Shown: positions 47,890 to 56,747, counted from the stretch's first letter. The stretch is 64,000 bases of DNA from Flavobacteriia bacterium (GCA_947463445.1 CANHRS010000005.1:1-64000); one strand, 5' to 3'. The notes: generated by a model not told the origin, from the letters alone. Made by a program: numbers and translations.

Positions 47890-49299
47890 TTACATAAACA
47901 AAGAATCTAGATTTAAGTCTTTTGTTACCAGTCCTATTCCGTGTTTTCCTGTTGTACCCCAAGGACTAATCATTACTGTATACACACCTTTTTTTGTTTT
48001 TGTCGCCTCCTTAAATTGAGATTCTTTATTTCTAAGTTTACTAGAATAATCCATGTCAATTGTAAATACGTCATTGTAGAATTTTAGTTCACATAGAAGT
48101 ATCGTATTATCATTTCTATCTATTACGAGGTCAATTTGTGCATTTTTATTACTCCAACTGTAATTTTTTGATGAAATTTGGTCACATTTCAAGGTTTTTT
48201 TAATGCTGTCAATGTGTTTGTAACACATCATTTCAAAAGCGTATCCACACCAAACTTTATATTCATTTGTCGTGTGTAATTGTGACCATTGATTATTTTT
48301 ATTCTTTGCAATAAATTGTAAATGAAATAGGCAGAATTCATCAAAAATACGATAACGTGTTATTTTTCTATTGTTCCCAATAGCTTCGTATTTTTCAATA
48401 AATCCTGACTCTATGAGTTCTTCTAAAGATGTAGAAAATTGTCCTCCTGAAGTTATTTTTTTATCTTTTAGTATCTCATCTCTTGTCATTCCCATTTTAG
48501 CACCTCGGGAAAGCGCTTGTATGATTTGTTCGTGATAAGTTCCTTCGTCAAAAAGTGATTTGAATACTTCGTCAAATTCATACTCTAATTGCGCTCCTTT
48601 TTGAAAACAAATTCTGTCAATTGCTGTAACAGCAGAATCTCCAGGTTGTATATGTTCTAAATATTCAGCCACTCCTCCAAAAGTCATGTAAATCTTTACA
48701 ATTTCAATTTCAGGTAATATGATTTTTTTATTTGTAAAAAACTCTTTAACTTCTGATAATGTGAATGGTTGTAACTTTATTTTGCGTGTAATTCGGTTGT
48801 GTAATCCTCCTCTATTTCTAATTATTTTTTTTAACATGTATGAAGCTGCGGATCCACATACTACCACAATAAGATCATTTCTAGTGGTACAGTATGTATT
48901 CCAAAAATTTTCAAAAGCTGGAAGAAAATTCGATCGCATGGTGTCCACCCATGGGAATTCATCAATAAATATTACTTTCTTTTTTTTCGTTTCTTTGATT
49001 CCTTTAAGATACTGTTTTAATAAATCTAATGCTTGTAGCCAATTTTCAGGTTTACTATCTTGAAATTTATTAGAGATTGCTCTTAATTCAATCATAAAAT
49101 TCTCAATCTGATTTTGTTTTACACCATCTCTTAATCCTGAGAAACTAAACAACAGATTTTTTGAGAAATACTCTCTAATTAGATAGGTTTTCCCTATTCT
49201 TCGCCTTCCATAAACAGCAATTAATTCTGAACGATGACTATTTAAAGATTCGTTAAATTTTTCTTTTTCTATGTGTCTTCCTGAAATTTCTTTTGACAT
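47890..49299 (-). CDS. AAA+ ATPase of the DUF234-associated type
   Basis: 469 aa. N-terminal AAA domain with YGRRRIGKTYLIREYF (P-loop GRRRIGKT near 31-38), the Walker B-like KVIFIDEFPW near 112-121 and the sensor VVVCGSAASYML. A winged-helix region follows (ALSRGAKMGMTRDEIL...GGQFSTSLEELIESGFI), and the C-terminal domain has QIDLVIDRNDNTILLCELKF, the D-(E/D)-xK-like pattern of a PD-(D/E)xK nuclease fold (DUF234). Such ATPases are widespread as accessory genes in Bacteroidota and archaea; function is unproven. The gene is flanked by two copies of a DsbA gene end, and its promoter overlaps an inverted repeat. Confidence 0.85.
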   Translation of the reverse strand: MSKEISGRHIEKEKFNESLNSHRSELIAVYGRRRIGKTYLIREYFSKNLLFSFSGLRDGVKQNQIENFMIELRAISNKFQDSKPENWLQALDLLKQYLKGIKETKKKKVIFIDEFPWVDTMRSNFLPAFENFWNTYCTTRNDLIVVVCGSAASYMLKKIIRNRGGLHNRITRKIKLQPFTLSEVKEFFTNKKIILPEIEIVKIYMTFGGVAEYLEHIQPGDSAVTAIDRICFQKGAQLEYEFDEVFKSLFDEGTYHEQIIQALSRGAKMGMTRDEILKDKKITSGGQFSTSLEELIESGFIEKYEAIGNNRKITRYRIFDEFCLFHLQFIAKNKNNQWSQLHTTNEYKVWCGYAFEMMCYKHIDSIKKTLKCDQISSKNYSWSNKNAQIDLVIDRNDNTILLCELKFYNDVFTIDMDYSSKLRNKESQFKEATKTKKGVYTVMISPWGTTGKHGIGLVTKDLNLDSLFM

Positions 49300-49314
49300 A
49301 ATTTAAATATGAAC

Positions 49315-49353
49315 TACAGCCAAAAATACGATTTTTTTTATGATTTGGCTGTA
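49315..49353 (-). promoter_or_regulatory. ATPase promoter with overlapping inverted repeat
   Basis: TACAGCCAAA (49315-49324) and TTTGGCTGTA (49344-49353) form a perfect 10-bp inverted repeat with a 19-nt spacer. The left arm overlaps the minus-strand -7 box TATTTTTG (49321-49328), which lies 21 nt before the ATPase ATG. A regulator bound here would block transcription. Confidence 0.6.
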
Positions 49354-49383
49354 CTTAAATATTATTTTAAATTATTCAATTGG

Positions 49384-49416
49384 AGCCAAAAAGCTATAAA
49401 AACGTTTGTTTTGGCT
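49384..49416. promoter_or_regulatory. Second AGCCAAA-N19-TTTGGCT inverted repeat
   Basis: AGCCAAA (49384-49390) and TTTGGCT (49410-49416), again with exactly 19 nt between arms, start 66 bp from the first repeat's core. The identical spacing makes chance unlikely and suggests two operators for the same factor. Confidence 0.55.
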
Positions 49417-49480
49417 GTTGTTCAATGTCTTTGAAATGATTTTAAAGATATGAAAATCAATATTTTTGATTTAAAAAATT

Positions 49481-50134
49481 TTAATTATAAATCTTCTCCA
49501 ATTCTTCCTTTAACATTTCTTCAAACATATTATCTTCTTGCGCGCCGACGAAAGATTTGCGTTGGTTGATGACGAAATGTGGAACGCCACGAACCCCAAA
49601 TTTACGTCCTCTTTCCATGTCGAAGTTGAAGGCTTGGGTGTATGCGTCGGAGTGGATGATTTCTAGTGCTTTTGTTTTGTCTAAACCAATGTTTTCGATG
49701 GATTTTAGGATGTTTTCTTCCACTGAAAAGTCTACACAGTTAGTGAAGTATTGGTATAAAAACTCTTCTTTAAATTGTTGTCCTTTGTTTTCGGTTTTGC
49801 TCCATTGCCATAAACGGTGAAGGTCGTATGTGTTGAAAACAGGTGTTTGGTCTAATTTCAGATCGATGCCGTAACGTTGTCCTGTTTGGTTTAGTTCCAC
49901 AAACATGTTGGATAAACGTTCCATTGGGATACCTGTTTTTTCTGAAAGGTGAATGGCAGAATTTTTAGAGGTGTTTTTAGGGAAAGTTGGGTCTAATTGA
50001 AAACTTCTCCAGGTGATTTCTACTTTGTCAAGGGCGTTGAGGTTGCGCAAGGCTTGTTCGAGTTTCATTTTCCCGATGTAGCAGAAAGGGCAAACGATGT
50101 CGCTCCAGATTTCGATTGAAAGAGTAGTGGTCAT
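49481..50134 (-). CDS. DsbA family oxidoreductase (FrnE-like)
   Basis: 217 aa thioredoxin-fold protein. The active site CPFC is at residues 15-18 (IWSDIVCPFCYIGK), the cis-Pro region is GVRGVPHFVI near 180-189, and a helical insertion lies between them. No signal peptide, so it is of the cytoplasmic FrnE/2-hydroxychromene isomerase-like group rather than periplasmic DsbA. The substrate is unknown. Its C-terminal helix FEEMLKEELEK is duplicated beyond the neighbouring ATPase gene. Confidence 0.88.
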   Translation of the reverse strand: MTTTLSIEIWSDIVCPFCYIGKMKLEQALRNLNALDKVEITWRSFQLDPTFPKNTSKNSAIHLSEKTGIPMERLSNMFVELNQTGQRYGIDLKLDQTPVFNTYDLHRLWQWSKTENKGQQFKEEFLYQYFTNCVDFSVEENILKSIENIGLDKTKALEIIHSDAYTQAFNFDMERGRKFGVRGVPHFVINQRKSFVGAQEDNMFEEMLKEELEKIYN

Positions 50135-50149
50135 GCTCGTAATTATTAC

Positions 50150-50184
50150 AATTTCACCTCCCTTAATCCCTCCTCAAGGAGGGA
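50150..50184. repeat. CCCTCC/GGAGGG hairpin repeat
   Basis: CCTCCCTTAAT then CCCTCC-TCAA-GGAGGG and a run of A. Same design as the element at 37984-38014. It lies between alaS and the DsbA-family gene; the polarity of the A run does not make it a terminator for alaS. Confidence 0.45.
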
Positions 50185-50212
50185 AAAAAGAGATCCATTT
50201 ATCGTTTACAAA

Positions 50213-52828
50213 TTAATTTACCAAAGTTCTAAACTCTTCAATTGCTTTGTCGACGCCTTGTTTGTTTTTACCACCAGCAGTTGCGAAGAAAGCTTGTCCG
50301 CCGCCGCCGCCTTGGATGTGTTTGGAAATTTCACGGATGATTTTTCCAGCGTCTAAGTCTTTTTCTTTAGCAAGAGCTTCGTCGATGATGATGGTTAAAG
50401 AACATTTGTCGTCTTCTACACCACCAAAGATTCCAACGAAATTGGAAGTCTCCCCTTTTAATTGGTACGCGATGTCTTTAATACTTCCTGCGTCTAAGTT
50501 TACTTTTGTTCCTAAGAAATTGATGCCGTTGATGCCTTCAATTTTGGTTTTCAATTCATGTTTCACCGCTTGTGCTTTTTCACGTTGGAACACTTCGATT
50601 TGTTTTTGTAAGGCAGAATTCTTTTTACTTAATTCTTCGACAGCTTCCACAATGTTTTTAGGATTTTTAAGTACTTCTTTAATTTCGTTTAAGGTTTCTA
50701 CTTGTGAGCGGTAGAATTCTTCTGCTGTAGTACTTGTGATTGCTTCAATACGACGGATACCTGCTGCAACTGCTGCTTCCGAAGTGATTTTGAATAAACC
50801 AATAGCGCTGGTTGTAGAAACGTGTGTTCCACCACATAATTCGATGGATTCTCCGAATTGGATAGCACGCACTGAATCTCCATATTTTTCACCAAACAAA
50901 GCCATTGCACCCATCGATTTTGCTTCTTCGATAGGAATGTTGCGGTGTTCGTTTAACAAAATACTTTCACGAATGTTCGCGTTCACTAATTCTTCGATTT
51001 GTTTCAATTCTTCATTGGTCACTTTAGAGAAATGGGAGAAGTCGAAACGTAGGTTTTTAGCATTTACTAAGGAACCTTTTTGTTCTACGTGCGTTCCAAG
51101 AACCGTACGTAAAGCATGGTGTAATAAGTGTGTCGCAGAGTGGTTGCATGCAGAAAGTGCACGTTTTGTTTTATCTACATTTCCAATAAATGATGCTTTC
51201 GGATCTGCAGGTAATTTTTCCGCTAAATGCACGATGAGGTTGTTTTCCTTTTTCGTGTCAAAGATGCTTGTTTTTTCACCGTTCGTCTCGATGAATCCAG
51301 TATCACCCACTTGTCCACCACCTTCTGGGTAGAACGGAGTTTGGTTAAACACCAATTGGTAGAATGTTTTTTGTTTTTGGCTTACTTTACGGTATTTAAT
51401 GATTTCAAGTTCCGCGGTTAATTGATCGTAACCAACAAATTTCTCGTCTTGATCAGGCTGTAATTGCACCCAGTCGTCTGTTTCAATTGCAGTCGCAGCA
51501 CGTGAACGATCTTTTTGTGTTTGAAGTTCTGCTTGGAAAGCTTCTTCATCGATCGACAAGTCATTTTCTCTTGCAATTAAAGAGGTCAAATCTACCGGGA
51601 AGCCGAATGTATCGTATAATTCGAACACAGAAGCGCCACTTAATACTTTTGTATTCGTTTCTTTTGCCGTTTTCATTAAGTTATCCATTCTACGAATCCC
51701 TAATTCTAGCGTTCTAAAGAAACTTACCTCTTCTTCGTGGATTACTTTTTGAATGATGTCTTTTTGCGTGATTAATTCTGTGAAATATTCCCCCATCGTT
51801 TGGCCTAAAACGACACTTAATTCTCCCATGAAAGGTTCTTTTAAGCCAAGCGTTTGGTACCCGTAACGAATCGCGCGACGAAGAATTCTACGAATTACAT
51901 AACCAGCACCGGTGTTGCTTGGTAATTGTCCGTCAGCAATTGAGAATGCAATGGCACGAATGTGATCCGCGATGACACGTAAAGCGATATCTGTTGTTTC
52001 TACTTTCCCATATTCCACACCAGAAACTTTTTCCATGTGTTTGATCAATGTTTGGAAAAGGTCCGTATCGTAGTTAGAAGTTTTTCCTTGTAACGCCATT
52101 GCTAAACGCTCTAATCCCATTCCTGTATCCACGTGTGTAGCAGGAAGTGGTTCAAGACTTTGGTCCGCTTTACGATTGAATTGCATGAACACATTGTTCC
52201 AAATTTCGATTACTTGCGGGTGATCTTGATTTACTAAGTCTTTTCCAGGTGTTTTCAAACGATCTTCTAATGGGCGAATATCCACATGGATTTCCGTGCA
52301 TGGTCCACATGGTCCAGTTTCTCCCATTTCCCAGAAATTATCTTTTTTCGAAGCAAGCAGGATGCGATCTTCCGCGATGAAACGTTTCCATATAGCAAAA
52401 CTTTCTTCGTCTTTTGGAACGTTGTCCTTTGCGTCTCCTTCGAAAACCGTTACATATAATTGATCTTTCGGTATTTTGTATACTTCCGTTAATAATTCCC
52501 AAGCCCAAGAAATAGCATCTTCTTTGAAATAATCGCCGAAAGACCAGTTTCCAAGCATTTCGAACATGGTATGGTGGTAGGTATCTACACCCACTTCTTC
52601 CAAGTCGTTGTGTTTACCAGACACACGTAAACATTTTTGTGTGTTTGCGATACGTGTAACACTTGGTTTGGCATTTCCCAAGAAATAGTCTTTGAACTGA
52701 TTCATTCCCGCGTTCGTAAACATCAACGTCGGGTCGTTTTTGACAACCATAGGAGCAGAAGGAACGATTTTGTGTCCTTTACTAGCGAAAAAGTCGAAAA
52801 AATGCTGTCTAATTTCTTGAATAGTCAT
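50213..52828 (-). CDS. alaS: Alanine-tRNA ligase
   Basis: 871 aa from ATG 52828; the frame opens earlier with a TTG, but MTIQEIRQHFFDFF is the canonical start. Domains in order: class II catalytic core (SAPMVVKNDPTLMFTNAGMNQFKD...), tRNA-recognition region, editing domain with zinc-type HSATHLLHHAL and CGGTHVS, coiled coil, and C-Ala/DHHA1 domain ending QGGGGGQAFFATAGG. It charges tRNA-Ala and clears mischarged Ser/Gly. A -7 box lies 31 nt upstream. Confidence 0.96.
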   Translation of the reverse strand: MTIQEIRQHFFDFFASKGHKIVPSAPMVVKNDPTLMFTNAGMNQFKDYFLGNAKPSVTRIANTQKCLRVSGKHNDLEEVGVDTYHHTMFEMLGNWSFGDYFKEDAISWAWELLTEVYKIPKDQLYVTVFEGDAKDNVPKDEESFAIWKRFIAEDRILLASKKDNFWEMGETGPCGPCTEIHVDIRPLEDRLKTPGKDLVNQDHPQVIEIWNNVFMQFNRKADQSLEPLPATHVDTGMGLERLAMALQGKTSNYDTDLFQTLIKHMEKVSGVEYGKVETTDIALRVIADHIRAIAFSIADGQLPSNTGAGYVIRRILRRAIRYGYQTLGLKEPFMGELSVVLGQTMGEYFTELITQKDIIQKVIHEEEVSFFRTLELGIRRMDNLMKTAKETNTKVLSGASVFELYDTFGFPVDLTSLIARENDLSIDEEAFQAELQTQKDRSRAATAIETDDWVQLQPDQDEKFVGYDQLTAELEIIKYRKVSQKQKTFYQLVFNQTPFYPEGGGQVGDTGFIETNGEKTSIFDTKKENNLIVHLAEKLPADPKASFIGNVDKTKRALSACNHSATHLLHHALRTVLGTHVEQKGSLVNAKNLRFDFSHFSKVTNEELKQIEELVNANIRESILLNEHRNIPIEEAKSMGAMALFGEKYGDSVRAIQFGESIELCGGTHVSTTSAIGLFKITSEAAVAAGIRRIEAITSTTAEEFYRSQVETLNEIKEVLKNPKNIVEAVEELSKKNSALQKQIEVFQREKAQAVKHELKTKIEGINGINFLGTKVNLDAGSIKDIAYQLKGETSNFVGIFGGVEDDKCSLTIIIDEALAKEKDLDAGKIIREISKHIQGGGGGQAFFATAGGKNKQGVDKAIEEFRTLVN

Positions 52829-52859
52829 AGTGTCTTGGGTGTTTTGAATCAATTTTGCT

Positions 52860-52867
52860 CAAAGATA
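52860..52867 (-). promoter_or_regulatory. -7 box TATCTTTG for alaS
   Basis: Exact TAnnTTTG on the minus strand, giving a leader of about 25 nt to the ATG at 52828 and arguing against the TTG at 52852. Confidence 0.6.
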
Positions 52868-52974
52868 AGGGATTAAAGAGAAAGTTACTTTTATCGGAGG
52901 TAAAAAATGAGATTGTACATTAAATTTTCGTTTTATGTTATGATAAATTAATATTATAAGTTTAAATAATTGAC

Positions 52975-52982
52975 TAAATTTG
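52975..52982 (+). promoter_or_regulatory. -7 box TAAATTTG before the response regulator gene
   Basis: Exact TAnnTTTG, 72 nt before the TTG start used here for the regulator. No TACCCA palindrome accompanies it. Confidence 0.4.
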
Positions 52983-53054
52983 AAGGTGCTGATTACGTTT
53001 AGTTTACGCAGTTCGTTTTCTCACACTTTTCATAGAAATTAGCACCATATTTAA

Positions 53055-53699
53055 TTGTTTCATAAACCTTTAGCCTTGCAGAATTTTTCAGTACACGTTT
53101 GTGATGATCATCCATTAATAACCTCCGGTTTAGGTCAAGTATTTTTGGAGAGTGATTTTATTACAGATTTTTCTAGTTCTTATTCACGAGAGGGTCTTTT
53201 TTCTTTTCTAAAAAATAATAGGGTAGATTTATTATTGTTAGATATTTCATTGAAGGGACACAATAGTATGGATGATTTACCTTTCATTTTGATGACTTAT
53301 CCGGCTATTAAAGTGGTTTTAATTTCTACGTATGATTTAATGGATATTCAACTTAAAGCTAGGGAAGCTGGAGCGCATGGGTTTATTAGTAAATCGTCCA
53401 ATAATAATCAGTTAATTGATATTTGTCAGCAGGTGATGGAAGGGGTCGATTTTTGGAACTTTGATGCGTTAACTTCGTTTAATTTAGTGCAAACAAAAGG
53501 AGTAGATATAGATTTAACTGTGCGTGAAGTAGAGATTGTAAAATTATTATTGCGCGGGTATACGAATCAAAAAATTGCGAATCAATTAAGCATAAGCATT
53601 CATACCGTTCAGACGCATCGGAAAAATATCAAATCAAAATTACAATTAGAAGGAGCTTCAGATTTGATTGCTTTTGCGAATCGTTTCAAATTGGTTTAG
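53055..53699 (+). CDS. LuxR/NarL-type response regulator
   Basis: 214 aa if started at TTG 53055; an upstream stop rules out a longer frame, and TTG 53076 would give a 207-aa protein. There is no early ATG. The receiver domain has the acidic pair in VCDDHP (Asp17-Asp18), phospho-acceptor Asp63 in LLLDISL and conserved Lys113 in GFISKSS. The C-terminal helix-turn-helix has LTVREVEIVKLLLRGYTNQKIA and LSISIHTVQTHRKNI, the DNA-binding signature. It should be phosphorylated by the kinase encoded tail-to-tail with it (the two stop codons overlap in TTAG). It is the best candidate to bind the TACCCA-N5-TGGGTA palindromes. Confidence 0.92.
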   Translation: MFHKPLALQNFSVHVCDDHPLITSGLGQVFLESDFITDFSSSYSREGLFSFLKNNRVDLLLLDISLKGHNSMDDLPFILMTYPAIKVVLISTYDLMDIQLKAREAGAHGFISKSSNNNQLIDICQQVMEGVDFWNFDALTSFNLVQTKGVDIDLTVREVEIVKLLLRGYTNQKIANQLSISIHTVQTHRKNIKSKLQLEGASDLIAFANRFKLV

Positions 53700-55537
53700 T
53701 TATGAAACAAGGTGAAAATATGTTTCATCCCTTTTTCCAAGGGTAAGATTTCGAATTTACCAAGATCTTGGTTTATTCTTTCATGGATAGAAATAAGTCC
53801 AATTCCATTTTCAGAAATATTTTGCGGGTCATATCCAATACCATCATCTTCAATAATTAAGATGTATTCTTTTTTTGTTGCAATGATCTGAATACAAATA
53901 TTATTTGTTTTAGCGTGTTTTAATGCATTTTCAATTAGTTCTAAAAAAGTAAAGTATATGATTTCTTTTTTACTTTTTTCAATTTGCATTAATTGATTTT
54001 CAGTGTCGATGATGTTTATTTCAAAGGAAATAGAATTGAAGTAGTTTTCTAGTCTAAAGATTTCATCGTTTATTGCTTGCACTAAGGATTTTTTATCTAA
54101 TGAAAAAGTGTGTAAATCGTGGGAGATTTCACGGACGTTTTCTTGTATTTTTTGTATTTCCGTGAAGTAAAAATCCGTATTACTCTCCTTTTTTTTGTTG
54201 TCAGAATCTATTCTTCTGCCTAAAGCGGATAGGTTTGAACTTATGGAATCGTGCAGTTCTCTTGAGATTCTACCTCGTTCATTTAATAAACCTTGCAGGT
54301 ATTTTGTTAACGAATTTTGTCTTTCCTCGAGTAGATTTTTTTCTAATAAAACAGCTTGAATTTTGGATGAAAATAAATCGCGGTGTAGAATTAAAAGTAC
54401 TGTAAATCCTTCGAAAACAATGATCCAACGGAAAGTCATCAGTTGGTTGTAGGATGCGAGCGAAAGCGGTAGCAGTGAGAAAAATACGGTGAAAATTAGT
54501 GTAAACATAAAAAGCATTAAAAAATAGAGTGCTTTTGGAGATTTATTTTTTTTGTACGTATGGAAACAAATTCCAATCATCATGATTGGATAGAATACGA
54601 TTACTAGGTTACTTATTTTATAGAGAATTAGCGGGTAATTTGGCCAGTAAAAGAATGCAGTTTGATTTATAAGTATCGAAACAATGGATAGAAGAATTTT
54701 TATTTTAATGATTTTATGCAGTCTGGGGTAGTTTTGTTTTACTGCAAAAAGTTCGAATAATATCATCCATAAGCTGATAAATGTGACCGTAATAAAATAA
54801 TACATCGTAAAATATCCCTCTAAAAGGTAATTCGCTGGAAGTATCGTTCGGAATAAGCCATTGGAAATGATTAGGATTCCAAAAAGACTAACGATGTAAA
54901 ACGTGTAATAAATATGGACTTTTGATTTAAAACTAATTCCTGTAATAATTCCTAGAAAAAATAGCACACCTATTATTCCGTAAATTATGCCATATTGTAT
55001 TTCATCCTTTCTAGTGTGAATTAAATATTCATTTGATGCGTATATTGAAATTGGCAAGTTTGGGGTTGCAAATGTTTTATTAACTCTTATGTAACAGGTG
55101 TAATTTTTGTTTTTGTTTAAGTGAAAATTAAATATTGGATACCTGGAAACGAATTGTTTGCTGGAGGGATTTTTCAGTCCTTGATTACCTAAATCGTAAA
55201 TTTTGTTTTTTTGCGCGATGTAAAGTGTAAAATCTTCGATAAGTGGGTATTGACTTTCTAAATAATAGCGTCCACTTTTAGTGCATTTCAGCGTAAACTT
55301 TAACCACCAAATGTTTTTATCGAATGGTTTCTTAAATCCACTTGGGCTGACTTTTTTCCACTGTTGCGAGGATAATTGAACAATGGAATCTATGTTAAAA
55401 CTGTTTGTTTTTACGGATGTAGAATATAGATCAGCGTTTACAGTTGTTTTAGTAAATAATTTATCTAGTACAATCGTGTTCCCAAATCCAAGTATTGGAA
55501 AACAACTCACTAGGATAATAATTAATGTTTTAAACAC
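53696..55537 (-). CDS. Sensor histidine kinase with 7TMR-DISM sensor
   Basis: 613 aa, GTG start. Signal peptide (1-20), extracytoplasmic 7TMR-DISM-type beta domain (about 45-165, with LESQYPLIEDFTLYI), seven transmembrane segments (about 180-390), a coiled-coil linker, then a HisKA_3 dimerisation domain with phospho-His429 in RISRELHDSISSNLS and a HATPase_c domain (ELIENALKHAK; DDGIGYDP; NGIGLISI). This sensor class often detects carbohydrates or other surface ligands, which fits the envelope genes next to it, but the ligand is unknown. HisKA_3 kinases pair with LuxR-type regulators, matching the convergent gene. Confidence 0.92.
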   Translation of the reverse strand: MFKTLIIILVSCFPILGFGNTIVLDKLFTKTTVNADLYSTSVKTNSFNIDSIVQLSSQQWKKVSPSGFKKPFDKNIWWLKFTLKCTKSGRYYLESQYPLIEDFTLYIAQKNKIYDLGNQGLKNPSSKQFVSRYPIFNFHLNKNKNYTCYIRVNKTFATPNLPISIYASNEYLIHTRKDEIQYGIIYGIIGVLFFLGIITGISFKSKVHIYYTFYIVSLFGILIISNGLFRTILPANYLLEGYFTMYYFITVTFISLWMILFELFAVKQNYPRLHKIIKIKILLSIVSILINQTAFFYWPNYPLILYKISNLVIVFYPIMMIGICFHTYKKNKSPKALYFLMLFMFTLIFTVFFSLLPLSLASYNQLMTFRWIIVFEGFTVLLILHRDLFSSKIQAVLLEKNLLEERQNSLTKYLQGLLNERGRISRELHDSISSNLSALGRRIDSDNKKKESNTDFYFTEIQKIQENVREISHDLHTFSLDKKSLVQAINDEIFRLENYFNSISFEINIIDTENQLMQIEKSKKEIIYFTFLELIENALKHAKTNNICIQIIATKKEYILIIEDDGIGYDPQNISENGIGLISIHERINQDLGKFEILPLEKGMKHIFTLFHN

Positions 55538-55553
55538 TTGATTTAATTTTTAC

Positions 55554-55561
55554 CGAAAGTA
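55554..55561 (-). promoter_or_regulatory. Near-consensus -7 box TACTTTCG for the kinase gene
   Basis: One mismatch to TAnnTTTG, 16 nt before the GTG start. Its first base lies exactly 31 bp from the centre of the palindrome at 55592, mirroring the plus-strand promoter on the other side. Confidence 0.45.
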
Positions 55562-55583
55562 GGTAGAAAATTTAGTTTTAATA

Positions 55584-55600
55584 TACCCACTATATGGGTA
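55584..55600. promoter_or_regulatory. Palindromic operator TACCCA-N5-TGGGTA, site 1
   Basis: Perfect 6-bp arms with a 5-bp spacer, centred at 55592 between the divergent kinase and beta-helix genes. The same palindrome recurs at 59604-59624. Its position relative to the -7 boxes (31 bp) would place a bound dimer near -42, typical for an activator that contacts RNA polymerase. Confidence 0.7.
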
Positions 55601-55622
55601 GATTATACCAATTGTAATGGTC

Positions 55623-55630
55623 TAATTTTG
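55623..55630 (+). promoter_or_regulatory. -7 box TAATTTTG of the first surface gene set
   Basis: Exact TAnnTTTG preceded by GGTC, 16 nt before the ATG at 55647, and 31 bp from the palindrome centre. No TTG -33 element, as expected for an activator-dependent promoter. Confidence 0.6.
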
Positions 55631-55646
55631 ACAAAAATATTATATC

Positions 55647-56726
55647 ATGAAAAAAATATGTTTCGTTTTATTGTCCGTTGTAGGTATTTCCTTTTGTGGA
55701 CAAAGTAAAGTATTGACTGTTAGTAACAACACTAATTCACCAGGTCAGTATACTGATTTGCAAGCTGCTTGTGATGCTGCATCGGATTATGACACCATTT
55801 ATATACATGCTTCTGAAACATATTACAGCGCGGTGAACATTAAAAAACCTTTGGTTTTAATAGGGGAAGGAGCATTGCCAAATCAGCAAGTGTTGTGGGG
55901 AACCACTGTTTCTTCCATTACGTTTACGTATGACATTGGTTCAGACCTTCCTTCCTCTGGATCTAGAGTATATGGAATAAATGCTTCTTTTACGATTGGT
56001 ACAGATAAGAGTAATACTAATAAAGGAATAAGTGGTATTGTGTTTGAAAGATGTAAAGGATGGATTTATAGTAATCCAGGGGTTAATATTACAGGATTAT
56101 CGATTCATCAGTTTAATGGAGGCATACAATTGCAAGGTGCGCTAGTAAATTCAATTATTTCAAATTCGATATTACATAATGTTAAATGGGGACTTTATTC
56201 TTCAAACAATATAATTCGGAATTGTATTTTGTCTAGTTATTCTCAATTTTATGGAGCAGTTGTAGCGAATAATATTTTTTACGATCCAAATACAGGATCT
56301 ACTCTAAATTTTTTCAGTGCAGAGAACACAACGTTTACGAATAATGTATGTTATTTTTCAACTAATCCGTTTCCACTACAAAACGTTAATAACGTGACCT
56401 ATACTGGTAATATCGTTGATAAAAACCCTAAGTTTGTTCAATCCGCTACCGCTGGAGACGTTAATGGTTATGTTGCTTTTACAGCGCCACCTTTTGCAAA
56501 TTTCAATTTATTAGTTGGCTCTCCAGCATTAACATTGGGGACAGATGGAACACAAGCGGGTATTTATGGTGGTCCAACACCATGGGTAGATGGTGGAGAA
56601 GGTGTTTATCGATATTTTGCTATGCCAAGTCAAGTACCATATGTAACCGATATGGATATTTTGAATACCGCTATTCCATTGAACGGTACATTAAACGTAA
56701 AAATCAAAGCTAAGACACAACAATAA
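55647..56726 (+). CDS. Exported right-handed beta-helix-like protein, paralogue 1
   Basis: 359 aa. Signal peptide MKKICFVLLSVVGISFCGQS, then KVLTVSNNTNSPGQYTDLQAA, the opening common to pectin-lyase-fold proteins (the sequence DTIYIHASE and LVLIGEG follows). The middle has many short Asn/Ile/Val strands typical of a parallel beta helix. The C-terminal ~60 residues (AGIYGGPTPWVDGGEGVYRYF...DMDILNTAIPLNG) are strongly conserved with the genes at 56748 and 59673 and are not a recognisable T9SS sorting domain. No catalytic residues could be assigned. First gene of a three-gene unit. Confidence 0.8.
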   Translation: MKKICFVLLSVVGISFCGQSKVLTVSNNTNSPGQYTDLQAACDAASDYDTIYIHASETYYSAVNIKKPLVLIGEGALPNQQVLWGTTVSSITFTYDIGSDLPSSGSRVYGINASFTIGTDKSNTNKGISGIVFERCKGWIYSNPGVNITGLSIHQFNGGIQLQGALVNSIISNSILHNVKWGLYSSNNIIRNCILSSYSQFYGAVVANNIFYDPNTGSTLNFFSAENTTFTNNVCYFSTNPFPLQNVNNVTYTGNIVDKNPKFVQSATAGDVNGYVAFTAPPFANFNLLVGSPALTLGTDGTQAGIYGGPTPWVDGGEGVYRYFAMPSQVPYVTDMDILNTAIPLNGTLNVKIKAKTQQ

Positions 56727-56747
56727 ATCTTTTAAATATAAATTATT

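Noticed and set aside
52829-52852. TTG start for alaS
   Set aside because: It lies at the predicted transcription start and gives a non-canonical N-terminus; the ATG at 52828 fits the family.
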